Part shown: piece after piece, positions 33,620 through 40,170 of the stretch
Layout: each line of letters opens with the position of its first letter
Numbering within the stretch: the first letter of the stretch is position 1
DNA from: Gammaproteobacteria bacterium
GTDB lineage: Bacteria > Pseudomonadota > Gammaproteobacteria > Pseudomonadales > Azotimanducaceae
DNA length: 40,170 bases
Assembly: GCA_002689445.1 (NCBI GenBank)
Contig: NZGC01000030.1
Coordinates: forward strand, 1 to 40,170
Direction of reading: 5' to 3'
Notes under the pieces: generated by a model
What the model was told of the DNA's origin: nothing
Seen by the model: the letters and a program-made list of their open reading frames with translations, nothing else
The model's database searches: none
Made by a program: the position numbers and the translations under genes

Positions 33620-36034
33620 ATGCAAACCCTGCTAGCCAAACTACTCACCTTTTGGCTTAAACCCACTTTCATTAACCATCGCCCCCTGGATCTTAACCTT
33701 GGGTCCGATATCTCAGCAGACCAGGTTCGCTACGTTCTCGATTGTGACTCCTTCGCGGATCGTGTGCTCATTACGTTAGGTTGTCGTCTTGGAGGCCTAC
33801 CGACTCCCGTCACGATACACTCCGATCCCATCGCCTTTTGGTGTCTCCATCATCGGGAAGGATTCTTCGGCCGAAGATCACCACGATCAAGCCACAATTT
33901 ATCCCTCATGAATAACCTCACAACAGATCCTGCCAAAGCACCGCTTCTCATTCCTGTGTCAATTTATTGGGGACATCAACCCGATCGAAAACTCTCCGCC
34001 TGGAAAGCTTTATTGTCGGATCAATGGGGTCCTAGCTCTCGTTTTCGAAAATTACTTTGTATTCTGCTCACCCGTTCCCACATTTTGGTCCAATTTGGTC
34101 CTATCCTCGCTCAGCATCAGGTCCTTGACGGCAACGTGCTCAATAAAAGACGCGCGCACCGCCTCCTGCGCGCGCACTTCAAGCGTCAGCGGCAATCAAT
34201 CATCGGGCCCGATTTATCGCATCGAAGAACCTTAATTGATGAACTTTTGACCGCCGACAGTGTTCAAGTCGCGATCGACACCGCCGCAGAGCTACAGGAG
34301 CTGCCCAGACATCAGGCTGCTGCGAGCGCCTACCGTTACGCTCAAGAAATTGCGTCAGATCAATCCTATCGCGTCGTTCGATTCTTCAATATTTTACTGA
34401 CGTGGCTTTGGAACAAACTTTACGATGGTATCGAAGTCAGTCATCTAGAGCGGGTTCGAGCGGCCTCAGAACATGCTGAAATCATTTATGTCCCTTGTCA
34501 TCGGAGTCATATCGATTACTTACTGCTTTCCTACGTGCTCTACAACAATGGCCTTGCGCTACCCCATATCGCTGCAGGCATCAATCTGGACCTGCCGATC
34601 GTAGGCCCCCTATTACGACGGGCCGGGGCTTTTTTCATGCGGAGGAGTTTTCGCGACAACTTACTCTATAAGGCCGTTTTCGACGAATACCTACACCTAT
34701 TACTCTCTCGGGGCTACAGTGTTGAGTACTTTGTTGAAGGCGGCAGAAGTCGCAATGGAAGCATGCGTTCGCCCAGAGCCGGCATGATCAACATGACCTT
34801 GAAGGCATTTTATCGAGATCACACTCGCGATGTGCAATTCGTGCCTGTGTACTTTTCTTATGACCGCGTCCTCGAGATCAGCACCTATCAAAAAGAGCTC
34901 AAAGGCCACGATAAACAGACTGAATCACTTTTTGATCTCGTCCGCGTCACCCAACTCTTTAAGTTGGTCTTCGGTCAGGTCAATGTCAATTTCGGGGAGC
35001 CGCTCTCCTTACAAACCTATCTCGCGAATCAAATTGAGGGCCCCTATCACGAAGTCGCCACCGATACGCATCGTGCCATTTGCGAAGACTTGGGCCTTAA
35101 CATTGTTAAGCGCATCAACGCGACTCTTGCCGTCACGCCTATCCAGTTGTTCGCCATTATCATCGCTCAAACGCCTGAAGGAAAAATCTCGAAGGTTGAC
35201 GCAGTAGAGAAATTAAGGTCCCTGCAAAGGCTGGCGGAAGCCGATTACACAAGTTGCCAGTTCCAGCAATCAGACGCAGACCTCATTGATTACGTTTGCG
35301 CAGCCTCTGGCGTCTCTGTGACTTCGATCACAACTGGGGACCTTATTCACGCGGATCAGCATTGCCGAGCTAACCTCAAATACTACGAACAATCTGTATT
35401 ACACTTGTTGGCGCTACCCAGCCTCATCGCCAACCACCTCATGACCCTCGATGCCGCTAGGGGTGTGGACTCTCTCGAACGCCTCGCCAGTACTATTGAA
35501 CCCTTGATTTCGATTCTGGATGACAGCTTGCTTTACCGCAGTGACAAAAGCCCGGAACGATTAGCGCATCAGGTTACAGCGTTGCGGGAAACGCAACTCG
35601 AGATGACTCCCATTCTTGATATCGGTTCATCAGAATCTTCATCTTTCGTCAACTTTATTGCCGCCATCATCTGGCCAATACTCTGCCAAATTAAACTCAC
35701 CACAGACTTAGTAGAAGCAAAGTTGTCTCTCGAAAACATAGGCCAAGCTCTCGATACCGCCTTCATCGAATGGCCTTCTGATTTATTTTTGCCGACGGCG
35801 ACACAGGATAGTCCGCAAAATAAAACCGTATCACTGGGTCTCGACAAGGAAACCCTTGATCGCATGGTTCAAAGTCTTACCAAGAGCAATCCTGAACAGG
35901 GCGTTAATGCTCAGCTTCGGAGAATTCAAGATGCTGTCAATGAGCTGTTGCCGCTGCCCTTGCAAGCCTCCTTAAACCCACTTTCAAGAAACCTGATTAA
36001 AAAACACATCCCAACGATGGCTACGACCCATTAA
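33620..36034 (+). CDS. plsB: Glycerol-3-phosphate 1-O-acyltransferase
   Basis: PlsB acylates glycerol-3-phosphate with acyl-ACP or acyl-CoA at the inner membrane, the first step of phospholipid synthesis. The 804 residues match E. coli (807). The four acyltransferase blocks are visible: HRSHIDY (the HX4D catalytic motif, near 295), GAFFMRRSF, FVEGGRSRNG and FVPVYFSYDRVLE. AGGTAA precedes the ATG. Its last 51 bases overlap the 3' end of rsmJ on the other strand. Functionally it supplies the lysophosphatidate that leads to CdsA's substrate. Confidence 0.96.
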   Translation: MQTLLAKLLTFWLKPTFINHRPLDLNLGSDISADQVRYVLDCDSFADRVLITLGCRLGGLPTPVTIHSDPIAFWCLHHREGFFGRRSPRSSHNLSLMNNLTTDPAKAPLLIPVSIYWGHQPDRKLSAWKALLSDQWGPSSRFRKLLCILLTRSHILVQFGPILAQHQVLDGNVLNKRRAHRLLRAHFKRQRQSIIGPDLSHRRTLIDELLTADSVQVAIDTAAELQELPRHQAAASAYRYAQEIASDQSYRVVRFFNILLTWLWNKLYDGIEVSHLERVRAASEHAEIIYVPCHRSHIDYLLLSYVLYNNGLALPHIAAGINLDLPIVGPLLRRAGAFFMRRSFRDNLLYKAVFDEYLHLLLSRGYSVEYFVEGGRSRNGSMRSPRAGMINMTLKAFYRDHTRDVQFVPVYFSYDRVLEISTYQKELKGHDKQTESLFDLVRVTQLFKLVFGQVNVNFGEPLSLQTYLANQIEGPYHEVATDTHRAICEDLGLNIVKRINATLAVTPIQLFAIIIAQTPEGKISKVDAVEKLRSLQRLAEADYTSCQFQQSDADLIDYVCAASGVSVTSITTGDLIHADQHCRANLKYYEQSVLHLLALPSLIANHLMTLDAARGVDSLERLASTIEPLISILDDSLLYRSDKSPERLAHQVTALRETQLEMTPILDIGSSESSSFVNFIAAIIWPILCQIKLTTDLVEAKLSLENIGQALDTAFIEWPSDLFLPTATQDSPQNKTVSLGLDKETLDRMVQSLTKSNPEQGVNAQLRRIQDAVNELLPLPLQASLNPLSRNLIKKHIPTMATTH

Positions 36035-36637
36035 CTGATAGACCGGACGTTGACCGCCTGCTAACTGGTATTGCGCCACTCTAGGCCGCTTGATCAGCGT
36101 TCTCGGGATGCCTCTGGCTCGGGCCGCATCGAAAAAAGGCTGGAGCTCAGCACCGCTGCCTAAAAACGCTTGTAACATCTGCATAGATCCGACGGGTAAC
36201 GCCGATTTTTTCTTGGCGTCAAACATTGGGTCGATCACCGCAACATCAAATTTTTGTTCTTGCCACGCTTGTTGGGTACTGTCCCCTAGCAGCAACTGCA
36301 TGCGGCTGACCGTCGGGATCAATTCTTCAACTAAGGCCGCTCTTTTCAGAGCATCTTTGACCAATAAGTAAACCACTTTAGATCGCTCGATCATGACAAC
36401 TTGGTGGCCGTAGGAAGCCAAGATAAACGCGTCGAACCCCAGCCCCGCCGTCATATCCAATACGGTTGCACCGGGTTTTTGGTTAACCGCCTTGATCAAC
36501 TGCTCGTGCTTGGGTGTGAGATGTCTTCGTCGTTGATTGAAACTCTTACTGGTATAGTCGATTCGCAGCGGAGGTTTTTGGCCATACCGATCAACCAAAA
36601 TCAAGCCCTGCTCGGATGATGTCAGCGCGTACCGCAT
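35984..36637 (-). CDS. rsmJ: 16S rRNA (guanine(1516)-N(2))-methyltransferase RsmJ
   Basis: RsmJ methylates G1516 in the 30S subunit using S-adenosylmethionine. The 217-residue protein (E. coli 250) has the SAM-binding motif VLDMTAGLGFDAFILAS, the acidic end of the next strand (VVMIERS), and the family's catalytic segment VAVIDPMFDAKKKSALP. It is shorter at the N-terminus than E. coli but begins within the fold. ATG 36637 shares one base with the tsaB stop (TAATG), so the two are coupled. Its 3' end lies within the plsB coding region (antisense). Confidence 0.92.
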   Translation of the reverse strand: MRYALTSSEQGLILVDRYGQKPPLRIDYTSKSFNQRRRHLTPKHEQLIKAVNQKPGATVLDMTAGLGFDAFILASYGHQVVMIERSKVVYLLVKDALKRAALVEELIPTVSRMQLLLGDSTQQAWQEQKFDVAVIDPMFDAKKKSALPVGSMQMLQAFLGSGAELQPFFDAARARGIPRTLIKRPRVAQYQLAGGQRPVYQLMGRSHRWDVFFNQVS

Positions 36638-37308
36638 TATTTTTCTTGAGGCCTTGCCACCATTTCACGCACATACAATGGTCCTGCTTCAAGGGCCGAT
36701 ACAGCATGACCCGCGTTAAGCAGAGCTTCTGCCATCTGCAGCAAAACTTGCATATCTGTTTCTTCGCTGACGACTGTCTGGTGAAACTGATAGCCCTCCG
36801 CCCCCTTCTCAAACAAATAAGCGCCATCACCGACCAGAAACCATTTCCCCTCTGTGATCGCAGGCAAGTTTTTTGCAGTGTAGACACCGGGCCCTTCAAC
36901 GAGGTTAGGCAGACGCTTTTGAGCGTCTCGGTAAAAAGCACCATAGACTTCATCCTCCCTCGCGAAAACGGCCACAAATACATCATCGACACCGGCTCGG
37001 GAGCCTCCCACGGAGGCCAACACAGACATCGTAGGCACCGGTATGACCGGCAAGTTCAGCCCATAGGCCAAACCTTGAACCACTCCGAGCCCAATTCTTA
37101 GTCCGGTAAACGAGCCCGGTCCCTGACTGAAAGCTAGGGCCGATAAATCCTCGAGAGATTTCTGATGCTCTTTGAGCAACGCTAAAATTTCCGGCAAGAT
37201 ATGCTGCGCGTGCTTCGGTTGATCGCTCACTTCTCGAAGCTTGATAGAATTGTCGAGCGCTAAGCCAAGTTTTAATTTTTTCCCTGTTGTATCGATCCCT
37301 AAAATCAT
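36637..37308 (-). CDS. tsaB: tRNA threonylcarbamoyladenosine biosynthesis protein TsaB
   Basis: TsaB is the non-catalytic ASKHA-fold partner of TsaD in making the universal t6A37 modification of ANN-decoding tRNAs. The 223 residues (E. coli 231) open with ILGIDTTGKKLKLGLAL and include the family segment HAQHILPEI and FSQGPGSFTGLRIGLGVVQGLAYG. Its ATG overlaps the yoaA stop by 4 bases (ATGA); yoaA-tsaB pairing is also known from E. coli. Confidence 0.95.
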   Translation of the reverse strand: MILGIDTTGKKLKLGLALDNSIKLREVSDQPKHAQHILPEILALLKEHQKSLEDLSALAFSQGPGSFTGLRIGLGVVQGLAYGLNLPVIPVPTMSVLASVGGSRAGVDDVFVAVFAREDEVYGAFYRDAQKRLPNLVEGPGVYTAKNLPAITEGKWFLVGDGAYLFEKGAEGYQFHQTVVSEETDMQVLLQMAEALLNAGHAVSALEAGPLYVREMVARPQEK

Positions 37309-39203
37309 GCGTCTGCTCTCAAAAATTTGTCAGCGGCTTCCTTATCCGTCGTCCAAGAAAATTCCGGTAGCGCTTGCTGCAAGAAGCCAGCATAACTCGA
37401 GTCCCAGAACCGCTGATCTCCCATTATAAATAAACCTTGAGCATCTTCACTTCGGATAAGCCGACCAAAGCCTTGACGTAAGCGCAGAGCACAATCTGGT
37501 AACAAGAATTCCGCAAAAATTTGATCTCCTGGGGCGCTTTCACCGGACCCTGCTACCAACAGACGATCATCTAGCGATCTGAAAGGTAATTTATCAATCA
37601 ATAGGCACTGTACGCCCGAACCCTTAATATCAATACCTTGCCAGAAACCGCGGGTGCCCATCAGAATCCCAGCATCCTCCCGGGAGAATGCTTTGATCAA
37701 ATCTTGAGCGCTCGCATCTCCCTGCAAGTACAGACTGGTGCGCTTTTTATCCACCAAGTAGCGGTGCGCTTCTGCTAAAGCCCGATGGGATGTAAACAGC
37801 ATCAGGGTTTTCTTGGGAAGGACGTTAAAAACCTGCCTCAACAATGCAGTGGTATAGTGATCTTCTTCGGGGCTGAGCACCATCTGAGGTCGATACCCAA
37901 GCACTTGACTGCGATAGTTAAAACTACCTGCAATCGAGACTCCCCGAATTTCCTGTCGACTAATCCGCCTGCAAAAAAAATCAAAACTCCCTCCGAGGGA
38001 TAAGGTGGCGGATACGAAGATCTTGGGTGTCGCATCTAGCTCAACAAAGCGAGGCAATTCCTTGTCCGCAGAGGGTGCCCCATAGACCACCAAACCATCA
38101 AATTCTTGCTGACCCCAAACCGCTTGATCGCCGTTTTCAATATCACCGGCCAATATCTGCAATTGCGCAGCCCGTTCAGCGCACGCTTTCAACAATTGAC
38201 TCATTAATCGACTCTGCTGACGGCGTGGATTAAGTGTTCGAGCGAATTCAGACAACATGGCTTCGCTACGATCCAGCAAATCCACCATTTTGCTGTTCAA
38301 CTCGAATGAGGTCGCGTTCGATACAAAGACCCCATCAAACGATCGAGCCACGCCCTGTTCATGTTGCCTCGCTTGTTGCAGCAAGCGTTTTAGCAGCGGA
38401 TCTTCAGAGCCTATTTCAGAAACCAGTGTTGCCAAATCGCGAACAATATCTTTTAGCCAAATAAAATCAAACAGCCGGAACTGGGCATTTTGTAACAGCT
38501 CCGGCAGGTGCTCAGCTTCATCCAGCAGTTGAACATCCCGCGACTCGACCACAGCCCTCAGATCGGAATCGAAAAGGTAACTCGCAACCAACAACTGATG
38601 GTTCACAACCAGCACATCGGATGACAATGCTCGCTCTCTTGCCCTATAAAATGGGCATTGATTGAAGCTTTCACACGCCCTCCCGAGGCACTCCTCAGCC
38701 GATAGAGTGATGCTCGATCTAACCCTCGTCCGCAAGGTGCCGAGCTCATTTAAATCACCTGTCTTCGTCCGATACGACCAAGCTTGAACCTGAGCAAACT
38801 CTGATACTTCGTTAGGCGCTGCAAACGCATCGGATTGAGTTCGCTTCAACTTTTCTGGACAAAGGTAATTGGCTCGTCCTTTTAATACAGCGACCCGCTT
38901 ATCAGGTGCCACCCAGTGACGAAGCCGATTGACATCATCGTGATAGATCTGATCTTGCAGCGCTTTGGTGAAACTCGAAATCAGCACCTTTTTGTTCGAG
39001 AGCAAAATCGGCAACAAATAACCCAGAGTTTTACCCACACCGGTTTCGGCCTCTACCATCAGGGTATCGCCTGCGTTCAGGGCCTCGGCAATATGCGTGG
39101 CAAAATCTTGTTGCGGTTGCCGAAATTGAAAATTGGTGAGGGTATGGGCTAGCTCACCTTCACTTGAAAAATAGCTTTCCAATTGTCGCGTCATATTCTG
39201 CAT
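37305..39203 (-). CDS. yoaA: DinG-family ATP-dependent DNA helicase YoaA
   Basis: This is an XPD/DinG-like superfamily 2 helicase; in E. coli YoaA works with HolC (chi) in repair of stalled forks. The 632 residues (E. coli 636) include Walker A (ETGVGKTLGY, near 56-65), the four Fe-S cluster cysteines (one in YLCPEK and three in the ECLGRACESFNQCPF region), the DEAH-type box DEAEH, and the C-terminal motor motifs MGTRGFWQGIDIKG and QGFGRLIRS. A second ATG three codons in (39194) is possible. It is divergent from mobA across 61 bases. Confidence 0.93.
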   Translation of the reverse strand: MQNMTRQLESYFSSEGELAHTLTNFQFRQPQQDFATHIAEALNAGDTLMVEAETGVGKTLGYLLPILLSNKKVLISSFTKALQDQIYHDDVNRLRHWVAPDKRVAVLKGRANYLCPEKLKRTQSDAFAAPNEVSEFAQVQAWSYRTKTGDLNELGTLRTRVRSSITLSAEECLGRACESFNQCPFYRARERALSSDVLVVNHQLLVASYLFDSDLRAVVESRDVQLLDEAEHLPELLQNAQFRLFDFIWLKDIVRDLATLVSEIGSEDPLLKRLLQQARQHEQGVARSFDGVFVSNATSFELNSKMVDLLDRSEAMLSEFARTLNPRRQQSRLMSQLLKACAERAAQLQILAGDIENGDQAVWGQQEFDGLVVYGAPSADKELPRFVELDATPKIFVSATLSLGGSFDFFCRRISRQEIRGVSIAGSFNYRSQVLGYRPQMVLSPEEDHYTTALLRQVFNVLPKKTLMLFTSHRALAEAHRYLVDKKRTSLYLQGDASAQDLIKAFSREDAGILMGTRGFWQGIDIKGSGVQCLLIDKLPFRSLDDRLLVAGSGESAPGDQIFAEFLLPDCALRLRQGFGRLIRSEDAQGLFIMGDQRFWDSSYAGFLQQALPEFSWTTDKEAADKFLRADA

Positions 39204-39264
39204 ACTGAACCGTCGCCTTTTGGCTCTCCTAAGTTTATCCTAAGTCCCAAATTCGGGTGCAGTT

Positions 39265-39840
39265 ATGACAACAAACGATTTCACCGCGGTTATTTTAGCA
39301 GGCGGCGCAGGAAGGAGATTGGGAGGTAAGGATAAAGGTCTCGTTCCATATCAGGGACGCTGCCTCATCGAATACAGCCTGGCGCTCACAGCGGATTGTT
39401 GCTGCGCGACTCTAATCAGCGCTAATCGGAATCTAGCCACCTACGCGACCTACGGCCACCCTGTCATTCCAGATCTTGTCTCTTCAACGACGGGGCCACT
39501 GAGTGGACTGCAGGCCTGTGCTACTTCAATCTCCACTGACAAGGTCCTGGTCGTCGCCTGCGACATGCCAAGCTTAACGACCAACTTGGTGGTTAGATTA
39601 CAGCGACTGCTGTCAGAGGATGGTTGTGATGCTGCGGTCTATCAACAGGCTGATACATTGCAGTGTTCGTTATTTGCAATTCGCCAAACGTGTTTATCAA
39701 CCTTAACGCCCTACCTCGAGGGTGGTCAACGCTCTATCAAAGGCTGGCTTCAGCAACAGCAACTCACCATTATTCCAGCAACCAATGCTCTCGCTTTCCA
39801 AAACTGTAACACCCCGGCTGACCTGATCTCCAATCTCTGA
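39265..39840 (+). CDS. mobA: Molybdenum cofactor guanylyltransferase MobA
   Basis: MobA attaches GMP to molybdopterin to form the bis-MGD cofactor of enzymes such as nitrate and DMSO reductases. The 191-residue protein (E. coli 194) has the N-terminal nucleotide-binding motif LAGGAGRRLGGKDKGL (residues 11-26), the TGPLSGL segment, VACDMP with the metal-binding Asp, and GGQRSIKGWL. The gene appears to stand alone, with no other cofactor or molybdoenzyme gene in the window. It is followed after about 120 bases by a terminator. Confidence 0.94.
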   Translation: MTTNDFTAVILAGGAGRRLGGKDKGLVPYQGRCLIEYSLALTADCCCATLISANRNLATYATYGHPVIPDLVSSTTGPLSGLQACATSISTDKVLVVACDMPSLTTNLVVRLQRLLSEDGCDAAVYQQADTLQCSLFAIRQTCLSTLTPYLEGGQRSIKGWLQQQQLTIIPATNALAFQNCNTPADLISNL

Positions 39841-39962
39841 GCCCGTTAAAGTCCGTGATCGAATTAGGACTGCTCATCGCCCTAACATGAACTCTCACGC
39901 TTAAGGTTGTTAACCCCTGTTTGCTCCGGACAAGCTTTGCTCGAGTAAATTGAATCGCCAAT

Positions 39963-39988
39963 AAAAAAGCCCTTTTCAGGGCTTTTTT
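39963..39988. terminator. Bidirectional intrinsic terminator
   Basis: AAAAAAGCCCT and AGGGCTTTTTT form a perfect 11-base stem (39963-39973 and 39978-39988) with a TTTC loop. A T-run follows the GC core in both directions, so it can stop mobA transcription from the left and the Lys/Ala-rich gene from the right, whose stop codon is only 23 bases away. Confidence 0.9.
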
Positions 39989-40011
39989 ATTGACTGCTAT
40001 CGCTAGAGGTT

Positions 40012-40170
40012 TTACTTCTTTTTCTTAGCGGCAGGCTTTTTCTTTGCAGCGGGCTTCTTCTTAGGAGCAGCCTTCTTCGCAACAGGCTTCTTCTTAGCAG
40101 CAGCCTTCTTCGCAGCAGGCTTCTTCTTAGCAGCAGGCTTCTTCTTAGCAGCAGCCTTCTTCACCGCAGG
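40012..40170 (-). CDS. Lys/Ala/Pro-repeat, histone H1-like protein (C-terminal part only)
   Basis: Only the last 52 codons are in the window; the gene enters from the right edge. Every residue is Lys, Ala, Pro or Val. The block KKKP(A/V)A occurs five times with KKAAA/KKAAP spacers, and the end is KKKPAAKKKK followed by TAA. Such tails are known from bacterial histone H1-like proteins (HctB-like, Pseudomonas AlgP) and bind DNA through charge. The terminator downstream and the steady reading frame support a real gene. The N-terminal domain, which would decide the family, is not visible. Confidence 0.8.
   Translation of the reverse strand, partial: PAVKKAAAKKKPAAKKKPAAKKAAAKKKPVAKKAAPKKKPAAKKKPAAKKKK
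40012..40170 (-). repeat. Degenerate tandem repeat encoding KKKPAA units
   Basis: At DNA level the coding strand repeats units close to AAGAAGAAGCCTGCTGCT (18 bases) and the related AAGAAGGCTGCTGCT (15 bases), with third-position changes near the stop codon. Unit lengths are multiples of three, so copy-number change would keep the frame. The array continues beyond the right edge. Confidence 0.75.

Noticed and set aside
37305-37429. Rightward 62-codon frame across the tsaB/yoaA junction
   Set aside because: It is antisense to two overlapping genes and has no independent support.
39770-39961. 63-codon leftward frame between mobA and the terminator
   Set aside because: It overlaps the mobA end on the other strand, has no recognisable motif, and its start abuts the terminator, leaving no room for a promoter.
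40012-40170. CRISPR array or non-coding satellite at the right edge
   Set aside because: The repeats have no unique spacers and translate in one clean frame to a KKKPAA tail with a stop and terminator.

Overview
The window is a gammaproteobacterial chromosome segment of about 40 kb. The main evidence is the conserved block rpsB-tsf-pyrH-frr-cdsA-dxr-rseP-bamA-skp-lpxD-fabZ-lpxB-rnhB, read leftward and divergent from map-glnD-dapC, which is a typical Pseudomonas-like arrangement. PlsB, RsmJ, TsaB-YoaA and a GspC/D/N set agree with this. The lipid A genes, BamA/Skp and the secretin show a Gram-negative outer membrane. I cannot name a genus; an uncultured marine gammaproteobacterium is a guess only. 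Nearly all of the DNA codes. I see no rRNA, tRNA, IS element, prophage or CRISPR array.

Layout. (1) 1-3.2 kb: the 5' end of a GFA-family gene at the left edge, msrB, then a leftward POT peptide transporter and a leftward crotonase. (2) 3.4-8.4 kb, rightward: an Xaa-Pro aminopeptidase, a fatty acyl-CoA synthetase and asnS. (3) 8.4-9.4 kb, leftward: an MBL-fold hydrolase and a RidA-family protein. (4) 9.5-22.5 kb, leftward: the translation, isoprenoid, phospholipid, lipid A and outer-membrane assembly superoperon from rpsB down to rnhB. (5) 22.7-33.6 kb, rightward: map, glnD, the lysine/DAP genes dapC-dapD-dapE, an unrecognised 126-aa gene, then gspN-gspC-gspD of a type II secretion system. (6) 33.6-39.2 kb: plsB rightward, meeting leftward rsmJ-tsaB-yoaA. 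(7) 39.3-40.2 kb: mobA, a strong bidirectional terminator, and the 3' end of a leftward Lys/Ala/Pro-repeat, histone H1-like gene running off the right edge.

How the genes work together. Region 4 makes envelope parts and their assembly machinery: CdsA makes CDP-diacylglycerol, Dxr starts the MEP isoprenoid route, FabZ/LpxD/LpxB serve fatty acid and lipid A synthesis, Skp and BamA build the outer membrane, and RseP relays envelope stress. PlsB in region 6 supplies lysophosphatidate towards CdsA. The dap genes feed peptidoglycan and lysine. Many neighbours overlap by 1-10 nt, suggesting translational coupling.

Most notable points. Two genes normally embedded in the superoperon are missing from their usual slots: uppS (between frr and cdsA) and lpxA (between fabZ and lpxB). 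The remaining LpxB departs from two commonly conserved motifs, RseP carries a roughly 23-residue insertion, and ribosomal protein S2 has a 57-residue acidic tail with no Lys or Arg. The type II secretion genes are only an N-C-D fragment. I did not find a convincing new defence or mobile system; the best unknown is the 126-aa gene at 29600-29980.
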